Positions 24,787 to 34,451 are shown, numbered from the stretch's first letter. The stretch: DNA of 64,000 nucleotides from Peptostreptococcaceae bacterium (GCA_030532705.1 JAUNKR010000003.1:1-64000), one strand, 5' to 3'. Numbers and translations are program-made. Notes: generated by a model not told the origin, from the sequence alone.

Positions 24787-26096
24787 AAAATGAATTGATT
24801 CTTAAAATAGAACGCAAAAGTTTGAATATCGGGGTGATCGGACTGGGCTATGTCGGGCTCCCGCTTGCGGTAGAGAAGGCGAAGGCAGGTTTCTCGGTAA
24901 CGGGCTTTGATATTCAATCGAAAAAAGTGGATATGGTCAATCGAGCGGAGAATTATATCGGGGATGTGGTCGGCGAGGATCTGAAAGATGTGGTCGAGCG
25001 CAAACTGCTTCGAGCGACCTCGGATTTTTCTTTCGTGCGGGATATGGATTTTATTGCGATCTGTGTACCGACACCGCTAGACGATCATCAACAGCCGGAC
25101 ATTCGTTATGTAAAGAATTCAGCGATCGAGATCGCAAAATATCTCAAAAAGGGCAGCATCGTCGTGCTGGAGAGTACGACTTATCCGGGAACGACGGAGG
25201 AGCTTTTGAGACCGATCTTGGAGGAAGGGTCGGGTCTTCGATGTGGCGAGGATTTTTATCTTGGTTTTTCACCGGAGCGGGTCGATCCGGGCAATTTGAT
25301 TTATAAGACGAAAAACACGCCGAAGGTCGTCGGGGGCATCGGGAAAGATGCAACCGAGGTTATCGCTATGATCTATGAATCGGTGCTTGAAAGCAAGGTA
25401 CATCGGGTAAGTTCACCTGCTGTGGCGGAGATGGAGAAGTTACTCGAAAATACTTATCGCAATATCAATATTGCATTGGCAAATGAGATGGCGATCATCT
25501 GTGATCGAATGGGGATCGATGTCTGGGAAGTGATCGATGCGGCAAAGACAAAGCCTTACGGTTTTCAGGCTTTTTATCCGGGACCGGGTGTCGGAGGGCA
25601 CTGTATTCCGCTTGATCCGTATTATCTCTCTTGGAAGGCGAGGGAGTATAGCTATCATACCCAGCTGATTGAGACTTCGGGGATCATTAATGACAGTATG
25701 CCGAATTATGTAGTCAATCGAATAGCTCGGATTTTGAATCGTTTCAAAAAATCATTGAACGGCTCGAAGATCTTGGTGCTGGGCGTGGCGTATAAGCAGG
25801 ATGTGGACGATTATCGGGAAAGTCCTGCGCTCAAGGTGATCGATATTTTGGAGAAAAATGATGCAGAGGTCCGCTTCTTTGATCCTTTTGTAAAGAGCTA
25901 TCGGTATCAGGAGATCGAGAAAGAGGGGGCGAAGGAGCTGACAGCGGAGCTTGTCGAAAGCATGGATCTTGTGATCATCACGACGGCGCATACGACGGTG
26001 GATTATGGATTTGTGCAAAAGCATGCGAAGTTTATTTTTGATACGAAGAATATGACGAAGGAGCTCGCTGAGAAGTCGAATATCGAGCTGCTTTAG
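24783..26096 (+). CDS. wbpA: UDP-N-acetylglucosamine 6-dehydrogenase (nucleotide-sugar dehydrogenase, WbpA type)
   Basis: 437 residues, the usual family length. NAD-binding GVIGLGYVGLPLA is at the N-terminus. FSPERVDPGN, EMEKLLENTYRNINIALANE and the catalytic cysteine in GVGGHCIPLDPYYL follow; VLGVAYKQDVDDYRESPALK lies in the C-terminal domain. It oxidises UDP-GlcNAc (or UDP-ManNAc) to the uronate. Adjacent WbpB- and WbpE-like genes favour the UDP-GlcNAcA route to 2,3-diamino-glucuronate. Confidence 0.88.
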   Translation: MKNELILKIERKSLNIGVIGLGYVGLPLAVEKAKAGFSVTGFDIQSKKVDMVNRAENYIGDVVGEDLKDVVERKLLRATSDFSFVRDMDFIAICVPTPLDDHQQPDIRYVKNSAIEIAKYLKKGSIVVLESTTYPGTTEELLRPILEEGSGLRCGEDFYLGFSPERVDPGNLIYKTKNTPKVVGGIGKDATEVIAMIYESVLESKVHRVSSPAVAEMEKLLENTYRNINIALANEMAIICDRMGIDVWEVIDAAKTKPYGFQAFYPGPGVGGHCIPLDPYYLSWKAREYSYHTQLIETSGIINDSMPNYVVNRIARILNRFKKSLNGSKILVLGVAYKQDVDDYRESPALKVIDILEKNDAEVRFFDPFVKSYRYQEIEKEGAKELTAELVESMDLVIITTAHTTVDYGFVQKHAKFIFDTKNMTKELAEKSNIELL

Positions 26097-26112
26097 AGAA
26101 AAAGAGGTAATT

Positions 26113-27171
26113 ATGAGATATGCTGTCATCGGTTGTGGGAGGATCTCGCCAAATCATATTGCGGCGGCTCTGGAGAATGGCCTGGAAATCGTTGCGCTCT
26201 GCGATGTTGTAGAATCTGCTGCGCAGGAGAAAGCGGAGCGTTTTGGACTGGAAGGGGTCAAGCTCTATACGGATTATTGCGAGATGCTGGAGAATGAAGA
26301 TTTAGAGCTGGTGGCGATCTGCACAGAGAGTGGTAAACATGGGACGATCGCATTGGATTGCTTGGCGTATGGAGTTCATCTCATCATCGAGAAGCCGATC
26401 GCTCTTTCTCTGAATGAGGCGGATAAGATCATTGAAAAATCGAAAGAGAAGAACTTGAAGGTCTGTGCCTGCCATCAAAATCGTTTTAATAAGTCGATCC
26501 AAAAGGTACGTTCTGCCATCGAGCAGAATAAATTCGGAAAGCTTTTTCACGGGACGGCGCATATTCGCTGGAACCGTGGGGAAGAATATTATCGTCAGGC
26601 GCCATGGCGAGGTACATGGGAGCAGGATGGCGGTGCATTGATGAATCAGTGCATCCACAATATCGATCTTTTGCGCTGGTTGATGGGCGGTAGGATTGTT
26701 GAGGTCATCGGGATGACGGATAATCTCAATCATGATTATCTTGAGGCGGAGGACTTCGGGATGGCGATGGTTCGTTTTGAAAATGGGTCTTATGGTATCA
26801 TCGAGGGAACGACGAATGTGTATCCGCAAAATTTAGAGGAAACCCTGTATCTCTTTGGAGAAAAGGGGACGGTGAAGGTCGGCGGGAAGTCGGTCAACAT
26901 CATTGAGGAGTGGCGTTTTGCAGATAGCGAGGAGGAGAGTGAGGAGGTCAAGCGTAGCTTTAGCGAACATCCGCCGAATGTCTATGGTTTCGGACACAGC
27001 CCGCTGTATCAGGATGTGATCTTGGCGATTCGGGAGGATCGACCGCCTTATGTCACGGCTCAGGACGGAAGAGATGCACTGGAGCTGGTGCTTGCGATCT
27101 ATTTGTCATCAAAAAACAGGATGTCGGTAAGTTTTCCGATAAAGCATGGAAGTACGATGGATTTCAGATAG
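26113..27171 (+). CDS. wbpB: Gfo/Idh/MocA oxidoreductase (WbpB-type UDP-GlcNAcA 3-dehydrogenase)
   Basis: 352 residues. Rossmann loop YAVIGCGRISPNH, the family EKP motif in LIIEKPIALS, and an active-site His in GALMNQCIHNIDLLRWL. In the Wbp pathway this enzyme oxidises C3 of UDP-GlcNAcA for later transamination. It lies between the dehydrogenase and the formyltransferase and aminotransferase genes, which supports that reading. Confidence 0.85.
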   Translation: MRYAVIGCGRISPNHIAAALENGLEIVALCDVVESAAQEKAERFGLEGVKLYTDYCEMLENEDLELVAICTESGKHGTIALDCLAYGVHLIIEKPIALSLNEADKIIEKSKEKNLKVCACHQNRFNKSIQKVRSAIEQNKFGKLFHGTAHIRWNRGEEYYRQAPWRGTWEQDGGALMNQCIHNIDLLRWLMGGRIVEVIGMTDNLNHDYLEAEDFGMAMVRFENGSYGIIEGTTNVYPQNLEETLYLFGEKGTVKVGGKSVNIIEEWRFADSEEESEEVKRSFSEHPPNVYGFGHSPLYQDVILAIREDRPPYVTAQDGRDALELVLAIYLSSKNRMSVSFPIKHGSTMDFR

Positions 27172-27179
27172 AGGTAGAA

Positions 27180-27854
27180 ATGGATAAAAATAAAAAAATA
27201 GGAGTTTTGACCTATACGGTTCCTCATAGAAAAACCTATGATACACTTTGTTTGCTGAAGGCGAGCGGGTATCAAAATATCGTAGTTTTTGCTGAGGATA
27301 TGAAGTATGTTAAGAAAAAATTTCCTCTTATTCAGCATCGTCCTCAAACGACAAATCTATTATCCCCACAGAGTTTATGCGAAAATTTTGGGTATGGATA
27401 TATCGTTGGTCCTCTCGACAAGAAATATTTAGAAGAAGAATCTGTAGTTTTGCTATGTGGAGCAGGATTGCTTGGGCAAGAGGTCGTATCAAAGTATCGG
27501 ATTGTCAATTCGCATCCGGGATATATACCTGTTTCTAGAGGTTTGGATTCTTTAAAGTGGGCAATTTGGAATGATCTACCGGTGGGTGTCACAACTCATA
27601 TTATTGGAGATGAGATCGATGCAGGAGAGGTGATTGAAAGAGTTGAGGTTTCTGTCTACAAAGAAGATACATTTCATCAGCTTGCATATAGAGTTTATGA
27701 AACAGAGATCCGTATGCTGGTAGAGGCGATTGAAAAGCATCGAGACACGATGTATATTTCGGGCAATGGATACGATATTTCAACACGTATGCCGGAGGAT
27801 ATTGAACGAAGATTATTAGATAAGTTTGAGGATTATAGATCTAAGAGAGGTTAA
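27180..27854 (+). CDS. formyltransferase-family protein (sugar N-formyltransferase candidate)
   Basis: 224 residues. The N10-formyl-THF formyltransferase core is visible: Asn and His in VNSHPGYIPVSRGLDSLKWA and the Asp of IGDEIDAGEVIERV. It is shorter than Fmt and lacks its tRNA-binding C-terminal domain. An AT-richer codon style than its neighbours suggests separate acquisition. Between WbpB and WbpE homologs, it most likely formylates the 3-amino group made by WbpE, where the classical pathway would use the WbpD acetyltransferase. Confidence 0.78.
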   Translation: MDKNKKIGVLTYTVPHRKTYDTLCLLKASGYQNIVVFAEDMKYVKKKFPLIQHRPQTTNLLSPQSLCENFGYGYIVGPLDKKYLEEESVVLLCGAGLLGQEVVSKYRIVNSHPGYIPVSRGLDSLKWAIWNDLPVGVTTHIIGDEIDAGEVIERVEVSVYKEDTFHQLAYRVYETEIRMLVEAIEKHRDTMYISGNGYDISTRMPEDIERRLLDKFEDYRSKRG

Positions 27855-27857
27855 TCC

Positions 27858-29000
27858 ATGGAATTTAGGGATTTGAAAGCGCAATATAAAAAATATAAGA
27901 TCGAGATCGATGAGGCGGTCGGAGCGATGATGGCGTCGGGGCTTTTTATCGGCGGTGAGGTCGTGACTACGCTGGAGAGAAGGCTTGCGCAGTATGTGGG
28001 GGTGCAGCATTGTATCAGCTGTGCGAACGGAACGGAGGCGATGTCTCTTGTTTTGACGGCATGGGGGATCGGCAAAGGGGATGCGGTCTTTGTTCCGGAT
28101 TTTACTTTTTTTTCGACAGCGGAGGTCGTTTCTTTTGTTGGAGCGACACCGATCTTTGTGGATGTGGATGAGGAAAGTTTCAACATCGATGTCAACAAAT
28201 TGGAACAGGCGATCCAAAAGGTGATCGAAGAGGGGCGACTTGCACCGAAGGTCATTATTCCGGTGGATCTTTTTGGACTGCCGGCAGATCATTCGGCGAT
28301 CCGCAAGATCGCAGAGAAGTATGGTCTGAAGATATTGGAGGACGGAGCACAGGGTTTTGGCGGAAGCATTGATGGAAAGAGGGCATGCAGCTTTGGCGAT
28401 GCGGCAACCACTTCTTTTTTCCCGGCGAAGCCGCTGGGATGTTATGGTGACGGGGGTGCGATCTTTACCGATGATGATGCGCTTGCGGAGCTTCTTCGCT
28501 CGCTCAAGGTACATGGAAAAGGTGTCGATAAGTATGATAATGTGCGTATCGGAGTCAATTCGAGGCTGGATGCTTTGCAGGCGGCGATCCTGCATATCAA
28601 GCTGGATGCTTTTGTAAAGCATGAGCTGGATGATGTGGATCAGGTGGCGAAGAAGTATGCTTTTTTGCTTCGGGATCTCTCGGTAAAATTGCCGAAGGTA
28701 CCGGAAGGCTATCGATCGAGTTGGGCGCAGTACACGATCCGGCTAAACAGCAAAGAAGAGCGGGACGAACTGCAGAAGTATCTGAAGGAGAAAGGCATCC
28801 CGAGCATGATCTATTATTCCAAGCCGATGCATCGACAGGGTGCATTTTCACACTTAGGCTATGTGGATGAGGAGTTTGAGGTTTCGGATCGGCTTTGTGA
28901 TACGGTGCTATCCTTACCGATGCATCCTTATCTTACCAATGATGAGATCGAACAAGTTGCGAGGAGTATTGAGCAGGGGATCTCTCTTTGTGGGCAATGA
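27858..29000 (+). CDS. wbpE: DegT/DnrJ/EryC1/StrS aminotransferase (WbpE type)
   Basis: 380 residues. MEFRDLKAQY start, FIGGEVVTTLE, SCANGTEAMSLVLTAWG, VFVPDFTFFSTAEVVSFVGA, ILEDGAQGFGG, and the PLP lysine in TTSFFPAKPLGCYGDGGAI. This type transfers an amino group from glutamate to a 3-keto nucleotide sugar. With WbpA and WbpB homologs upstream, the product would be UDP-2-acetamido-3-amino-2,3-dideoxy-glucuronate. Confidence 0.88.
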   Translation: MEFRDLKAQYKKYKIEIDEAVGAMMASGLFIGGEVVTTLERRLAQYVGVQHCISCANGTEAMSLVLTAWGIGKGDAVFVPDFTFFSTAEVVSFVGATPIFVDVDEESFNIDVNKLEQAIQKVIEEGRLAPKVIIPVDLFGLPADHSAIRKIAEKYGLKILEDGAQGFGGSIDGKRACSFGDAATTSFFPAKPLGCYGDGGAIFTDDDALAELLRSLKVHGKGVDKYDNVRIGVNSRLDALQAAILHIKLDAFVKHELDDVDQVAKKYAFLLRDLSVKLPKVPEGYRSSWAQYTIRLNSKEERDELQKYLKEKGIPSMIYYSKPMHRQGAFSHLGYVDEEFEVSDRLCDTVLSLPMHPYLTNDEIEQVARSIEQGISLCGQ

Positions 29001-29028
29001 TTTTTGTGTAGAAAAGTGATAGGGGACG

Positions 29029-30108
29029 ATGAAGAAGATTATTGTAGAGCAACATCATGGCATAGGGGATCTGATACATATGTTGCCTTTTTTGAAGGCT
29101 CTAAGGACAAAGTTTCCCGATGCACAGATCGATATGATGCTGGGCTCAAAACAGCAGAAAGAGTTGATCGAGAATACGAATCTGGTCGATCAGATCTATT
29201 TTCTAGATCTTGTGAAAATGAGTAAGAGAGAGCTCTTGGCTTTTATATTGAAAATTCGTCGACAAAAATATGATATCGGCTTTGTTGCACCGAGTACGAC
29301 AAATTGGAAAGGAAGATTTTTGCTTCATTTGGTCGGCTGTAAACAGAAAGTGTTTTTTGGGGAAGAAAATAAAAGAAATTCTTTTTGGAATGAATATATC
29401 GTAAAAAAAGACAGAACACGTCATGTGATAGAAAGGAATCTGGATCTTTTGCGAAGTATTGAAGATGGTCTTGAGATCCAATATTTTAATATCTTATCGC
29501 CGGATGTTTCGAGTGTCGAAGCATTGCTTGGATATGATAGAGATCGAGAGAAGACGGTCGTTTGCGGTATCGGGACAGGGGATACTTTTATTTTTAGAGA
29601 TGGGAAAAAGTATTCAGAGAATGTAAAAAAATGGGATATGAAAAATTGGCTACAGTTGATCAATGCTTTGTCTATCGATCATAAGGTGATCTTGCTTGGC
29701 GGAGGAGCTGAAAAGTCGGATTTTGAAGATCATATCAGAGACTATTTGAGCAACCAGGAGAATGTGGTCGATCTTATCGGTAAGACGGGTATGATGGAAT
29801 CTGCAGCGATCATTAAAGTATCAGATCTCTTGATCGCGGGGGATACCGGTCTTCTTCATATTGCCGATTCGATGGAAAGAAATACGATCGGTATTTTTGG
29901 ACCTTCCAGCCCTTATCTTGTAGGACCGATCTCAAGCCATCGACACAATATTTTCGTAGGGCTGGATTGTCAGTTTTGTATGGATACGGAAGTTCTGTGG
30001 AATTGTGACAAAAGAAGATGTCTGGATGGAATAACGGTAGAAATGATAAGGGATCAAGCGTTTGAAATATTAGAGAGCAGTAGATTGGGGCGAAGATATG
30101 AAGAATAG
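29029..30108 (+). CDS. glycosyltransferase family 9 (heptosyltransferase-like)
   Basis: 359 residues: EQHHGIGDLIHMLPFLKAL at the N-terminus, HKVILLGGGAEKSDFEDHI and IAGDTGLLHIADSMERNTIG, FGPSSPYLVGP at the C-terminal donor site. This matches ADP-heptose-using GT9 enzymes. The next three genes make ADP-heptose, so the donor is almost certainly ADP-glycero-manno-heptose. The 3' end overlaps hldE. Confidence 0.87.
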   Translation: MKKIIVEQHHGIGDLIHMLPFLKALRTKFPDAQIDMMLGSKQQKELIENTNLVDQIYFLDLVKMSKRELLAFILKIRRQKYDIGFVAPSTTNWKGRFLLHLVGCKQKVFFGEENKRNSFWNEYIVKKDRTRHVIERNLDLLRSIEDGLEIQYFNILSPDVSSVEALLGYDRDREKTVVCGIGTGDTFIFRDGKKYSENVKKWDMKNWLQLINALSIDHKVILLGGGAEKSDFEDHIRDYLSNQENVVDLIGKTGMMESAAIIKVSDLLIAGDTGLLHIADSMERNTIGIFGPSSPYLVGPISSHRHNIFVGLDCQFCMDTEVLWNCDKRRCLDGITVEMIRDQAFEILESSRLGRRYEE

Positions 30109-31528
30109 CTATTCGAGTAGGATCATGGTGATCGGTGATATTATTTTGGATGAGTATCAAATGGGGAAGATCAATAGGATCTCTCCGGAATCTCCGGTAC
30201 CGATCTTTAACTATGAGCGAACTTATTACCGATTGGGTGGAGCGGCGAATGTCGGTGCGAATCTGATGGATGCTTTTAAGGTCGAGCTCTTGTCTATAAC
30301 AGGCGTAGACGATCATGCAGGAATGATCATGGATCTATGTGAGTCGATCGGGCTGGGAAGTGATCAGATCATTCGGGACAGTTCTCGCAAAACGACAGTA
30401 AAAACAAGGTTGTTGGTGGATAATCATCATGTTCTTCGAATCGATATCGAGGATGCATCGGATATTTCGTCATCGTTAGAGGTGAAACTTTTTGATCTTT
30501 TTGTCAAGAAGATCGATGATGTGGATACGGTGATCCTGTCGGATTATGCAAAAGGTGTTCTTTCGTCCGGATCAACAAAAAAGATTCTTGAAGAAGCGAA
30601 AAGTCGAGGCAAAAAAACCTTCGTCGATGTAAAGGGGAATGATCCTTTGAAGTATAAGAAGGCATTTTTGTTGAAGCCGAATGTAAAAGAGTTGTCGATG
30701 CTTACGGGAATGACTATATCGTCCGAAGAGGATATCTGCCGAGCGATGTCGGAGCTGAAGAAGTTGACGGAGGCGGAGGTGATCTTGGTCACCCGTTCAG
30801 AAAAGGGATATATTTTACTTAACGAGCGGAACGAGTTTGTGAGCGGACAGAGCAGGGCTCAGGAAGTTTTTGATGTTACGGGAGCGGGGGACACTTTCAT
30901 CGCTTATCTCACTTTTTTTTATACGGAGGGGAACAGTATTGAAAAGGCCGCAGAATTAGCGAATATCGCCTCGGGGATCAAGGTAAGCAAGGTCGGAACG
31001 GTTCCTGTAAAAATCGAGGAGATAGAAGAAGCGTTGAATTTACAGCAGTTAAAGAATGTGATCGTCGATAGAGATCATTTTATTCGAAATCGAAAGTATT
31101 TTTCGCAGAAGAAGATCGTGTTCACGAATGGCTGCTATGATATTCTGCATATAGGTCATATACAGTATCTGAAAAAGGCTTCGGAGCTGGGGGATCTCCT
31201 TGTAGTAGGTGTCAATAGCGATGAGTCGGTGAAGCGCATCAAGGGTGAAGGAAGACCGATATTGGCAGAAACGGATCGGATGAATATGCTTGCGGAGCTG
31301 GATTTTATAGATCATGTGGTATTGTTTGAAGAGGATACTCCTTATGAGCTGATAAAAGCCGTGAAACCGGATATATTGGTAAAGGGCGGAGACTATGATG
31401 TGGAAAATATCGTCGGAAAAGATATCGTGGAGTCTTATGGCGGTGTCGTGTGTACGATCCCTTTTGTAGAAGGGTATTCGACAACAGAGATCATCAATAA
31501 GATCTCAAGATCTTTGAAAGGGGAATGA
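30098..31528 (+). CDS. hldE: bifunctional heptose-7-phosphate kinase / heptose-1-phosphate adenylyltransferase
   Basis: 476 residues. The N-terminal ribokinase-like domain (MVIGDIILDEYQMGKINRIS, YRLGGAANVGANL, DVTGAGDTFIAYL with the catalytic Asp) phosphorylates D-glycero-manno-heptose-7-phosphate. The C-terminal nucleotidyltransferase domain (VFTNGCYDILHIGHIQYLKK, VVGVNSDESVKRIKG) adds AMP. Length and domain order equal Gram-negative HldE. It overlaps the upstream GT9 gene and the downstream gmhA. Confidence 0.93.
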   Translation: MKNSYSSRIMVIGDIILDEYQMGKINRISPESPVPIFNYERTYYRLGGAANVGANLMDAFKVELLSITGVDDHAGMIMDLCESIGLGSDQIIRDSSRKTTVKTRLLVDNHHVLRIDIEDASDISSSLEVKLFDLFVKKIDDVDTVILSDYAKGVLSSGSTKKILEEAKSRGKKTFVDVKGNDPLKYKKAFLLKPNVKELSMLTGMTISSEEDICRAMSELKKLTEAEVILVTRSEKGYILLNERNEFVSGQSRAQEVFDVTGAGDTFIAYLTFFYTEGNSIEKAAELANIASGIKVSKVGTVPVKIEEIEEALNLQQLKNVIVDRDHFIRNRKYFSQKKIVFTNGCYDILHIGHIQYLKKASELGDLLVVGVNSDESVKRIKGEGRPILAETDRMNMLAELDFIDHVVLFEEDTPYELIKAVKPDILVKGGDYDVENIVGKDIVESYGGVVCTIPFVEGYSTTEIINKISRSLKGE

Positions 31529-32106
31529 ATATGAAGGAGATCATAAGGAATTCATTTGAAAGAAGCATTGAGGTCAAAAAGAGGATATTGGAGTCTACAG
31601 AGCTACTTGAAAAGATCGAGGGGGCTGTCGAGCTGATCAATGGAGCACTTTCCGATCAGGGCAAGGTCATTTTGTGTGGCAATGGCGGTTCGGCATCGGA
31701 TGCGCTTCATATCGCAGGGGAGATGCTGGGGCGTTTTAAGAAAGAGAGAGGTGCTATTCCGGCGATCGTACTGAATGCAGATGTTGCGACGATGACGGCG
31801 ATCTCTAATGATTATGGTTTTGAGGATGTATTTAAGAGACAGTTGATGGGGTTGATGAGACCGGAAGATGTGTTTGTTGCGATAAGCACCAGCGGCAACT
31901 CCAAGAATGTACTGGCTGCAATAAAATGGGCTCATTCGGCGAATCGAAAGACGATCGCTTTGCTTGGAAAGGATGGCGGGGACATTCGATCTTATGCGGA
32001 TATCTCGATCATTGTTCCTTCAGATGACACGGCGAGGATCCAAGAGTCTCATATCACGATCGGGCATATTCTGTGTGAATTGGTTGAAATGGAATTTATG
32101 AAATGA
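31525..32106 (+). CDS. gmhA: sedoheptulose-7-phosphate isomerase
   Basis: 193 residues, a single SIS domain: CGNGGSASDALHIAGEMLGR, AISTSGNSKNVLAAIKWA, and a C-terminal HITIGHILCELVE with metal and catalytic residues. It converts sedoheptulose-7-phosphate to D-glycero-manno-heptose-7-phosphate. Overlaps hldE and gmhB by 4 bases each. Confidence 0.93.
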   Translation: MNMKEIIRNSFERSIEVKKRILESTELLEKIEGAVELINGALSDQGKVILCGNGGSASDALHIAGEMLGRFKKERGAIPAIVLNADVATMTAISNDYGFEDVFKRQLMGLMRPEDVFVAISTSGNSKNVLAAIKWAHSANRKTIALLGKDGGDIRSYADISIIVPSDDTARIQESHITIGHILCELVEMEFMK

Positions 32107-32717
32107 AATATAGTAGAGATCTGATCAAAAAAAGGGCGATCTTTTTGGATCGGGACGGCACACTGAATATAGAGAAGCATTATTTGTATAAAAAAGAAGA
32201 TCTGGAGCTGATAGATGGGACGGTTGAAGCAATAAAGCTTTGTCATGATATGGGGTTGGCCGTTATCGTAGTTACTAATCAATCGGGCGTTGCCAGAGGA
32301 TATTATAAAGAGCAGGATGTTGTAGCATTGCACGAATATCTGAACGAGATGTTGAGGATGGAAGTGTTGAGGCAATTTGGGCAAGAGATCCTACGACCGA
32401 TCGATCATTTTTATTATTGTCCTCATCACGAAGAGGCAGTTGTTGAGGAGTACAGAAAGAGCTGTTACTGTAGAAAGCCGAACAAAGGGATGATCGATGC
32501 AGCTGTAGAGGATCATAAAAAAAGAGGGATCGATTTGGATCTGTCGCAGTCGATCATTGTAGGTGATCAGGAGAGTGATATCTCTTTGGGGATCAGCGCA
32601 GGGATCGGCATGAAAGTTCTGGTGAGATCCGGGGAATACAAGGGATGTATTTCGGATACAAAGGCGGATCGGGTATGTGAGGATCTATTGGAATTTATTC
32701 TTTCGCTGCGGCTTTAG
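32103..32717 (+). CDS. gmhB: D-glycero-manno-heptose-1,7-bisphosphate 7-phosphatase
   Basis: 204 residues, HAD superfamily: FLDRDGTLNIEKHYL with the nucleophile Asp, VVTNQSGVARG, and the zinc-loop cysteines and histidines in YYCPHH and CYCRKPNKGM, then IIVGDQESDISLG. Fits GmhB length and motif order. Completes the ADP-heptose route with gmhA and hldE. Confidence 0.92.
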   Translation: MKYSRDLIKKRAIFLDRDGTLNIEKHYLYKKEDLELIDGTVEAIKLCHDMGLAVIVVTNQSGVARGYYKEQDVVALHEYLNEMLRMEVLRQFGQEILRPIDHFYYCPHHEEAVVEEYRKSCYCRKPNKGMIDAAVEDHKKRGIDLDLSQSIIVGDQESDISLGISAGIGMKVLVRSGEYKGCISDTKADRVCEDLLEFILSLRL

Positions 32718-32765
32718 CTTAGGATCACTTTGAAAATGTTTTGTTGATGTAGTTGAGGTATTTGT

Positions 32766-34274
32766 TTGAAAAAAACAGCGCTTATTATTTTGTGCATTAC
32801 TTTGATCTCTAAGATCTTGGGATTTGGCAGGGAAGTTATTTTATCGTATTTTTATGGAGCGTCACCGATCAGTGATGCTTATTTTGTTGCGGTGACGGTT
32901 CCGGCGATCCTGTTGGAGTTTTTGGGGATCGCAATAGCGACTTCGTATATCCCGATGATGAGTAGGATCTCGCATGAGGAAGGGATGGAGTCTGCGCAGC
33001 GATATACGGTAAACCTGATCAATCATGTACTTCTTTTTGTGATGATCGTATTCGTTCTGGCGGAGCTGCTTGCGCCATTTATCGTAAAGTTGCTGGCGGT
33101 CGGTTTTGAGGGTGACCTTTTGGAAATCACGGTAAAGTTCAGCAGGGTGATGCTAAGCTCGATCTTCGTTTTGGGGTTGCTCAATATCTTTGGGGGATAT
33201 CTCCAGCTACAGGGGAATTATCTGATCCCGGCGATGATGGGTCTGCCGCTCAATATCATAACGATCCTCTCGATCTATTTGGCGGCAAGGAGCAATGATC
33301 ATGTATTGATCATCGGTACGGCATTAGCTCAGTTTTCGCAGATGTTTTTTATGTTGCCTTGGGTATGGAAAAGCGGGCTGAAGTATCGAAGGTCTTTGGA
33401 TCTTAAGGATGAAAGGATACGGGCTACGATATGGATCGCTCTTCCTGTGATCCTTGGAGCATCAGTAAATCAGATCAATCTATTGGTCGATAAGACGATC
33501 GCTTCGACCATCGTGGTGGGTGGAATATCTGCACTAAACTATGCCGGCAAGCTGAACTTGTTTATCCAAGGTGTTTTTGTGGTCTCGATCACGACAGTGC
33601 TTTTTCCTCGTATTGCAAAAATGGCTGAGGAAAAGAATATCCAAGGGATCCGAGAGGGGATATCGGAAAGTTTTGCAATGATCGATCTTTTGGTGATACC
33701 GATCACGATCGGGGCGCTGATCTTCTCGAAGGAGATCGTGGCGGTCTTGTTTGGGCGAGGGGCTTTTGATGAGAATGCGTTGCTGTTGACCTCGTCGGCA
33801 CTATTCTTTTATTCGATCGGAATGATCGGGTTCGGATATCGGGAGGTCTTGTCGAAGGCGTTCTACTCGATGCATGATACCAAAACGCCGGTGGTGAATG
33901 CGACGATCGGTGTGGGGATCAATATCATATTGAATCTGGTGTTGTCTCGATTTATGGGGCTGGGCGGTCTGGCGCTTGCGACGTCGATCTCGGCATTGGT
34001 GACTGCCGCGCTGATGATGGGAAGTCTGCGAAAGAAGCTGGGCAAGCTGGATATTTGGAGCATCGATGTGGCGAAGATCCTTTTGGCATCGGTCGTGATG
34101 GGCGGCTGTGCAAAGATGACATTCGATCTGCTTTCGGTGGGAGGCGGGATGTTCTCGTCTCTTGTTTTGGCGGTGCTTTGCGGCGTTGTAGTCTATGTGA
34201 TCTTGGGGCTCTTGCTCAAGATCGAGGAGGCGGTCAAGCTCAAAAATATCGTGGTCGCTCGCCTCAAGCGATAG
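32766..34274 (+). CDS. murJ: MurJ/MviN-type lipid flippase
   Basis: 502 residues with about 14 membrane helices. The MviN signature is at the N-terminus (ISKILGFGREVILSYFYGAS, DAYFVAVTVPAILLEFLG), with GRGAFDENALLLTSSALFFY later. TTG start with GAGGTA six bases upstream. At the end of a glycan operon it could flip the lipid-linked glycan (Wzx role) or lipid II. The sequence alone does not decide, and a second murJ elsewhere would favour the glycan role. Confidence 0.85.
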   Translation: MKKTALIILCITLISKILGFGREVILSYFYGASPISDAYFVAVTVPAILLEFLGIAIATSYIPMMSRISHEEGMESAQRYTVNLINHVLLFVMIVFVLAELLAPFIVKLLAVGFEGDLLEITVKFSRVMLSSIFVLGLLNIFGGYLQLQGNYLIPAMMGLPLNIITILSIYLAARSNDHVLIIGTALAQFSQMFFMLPWVWKSGLKYRRSLDLKDERIRATIWIALPVILGASVNQINLLVDKTIASTIVVGGISALNYAGKLNLFIQGVFVVSITTVLFPRIAKMAEEKNIQGIREGISESFAMIDLLVIPITIGALIFSKEIVAVLFGRGAFDENALLLTSSALFFYSIGMIGFGYREVLSKAFYSMHDTKTPVVNATIGVGINIILNLVLSRFMGLGGLALATSISALVTAALMMGSLRKKLGKLDIWSIDVAKILLASVVMGGCAKMTFDLLSVGGGMFSSLVLAVLCGVVVYVILGLLLKIEEAVKLKNIVVARLKR

Positions 34275-34393
34275 AGAGGTTTTACAAAAAGTGTCCGCTC
34301 ATTGAATGAAGGATCGTAAAAAAATCTTTTCAAGTTGCTGACAGGCTTCGGCGTGAATTGGAGAATTATTTTTGACTAACCCTGAATTTTTAC

Positions 34394-34423
34394 TTGATAA
34401 TCATTCTTTCAAAAGGGTATAAT
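34394..34423 (+). promoter_or_regulatory. glyA promoter
   Basis: TTGATA (34394-34399), 18 bases, TATAAT (34418-34423). TTAGGAGG precedes the glyA ATG. Confidence 0.7.
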
Positions 34424-34451
34424 GATATCAAATAGAAATTAGGAGGTACTC

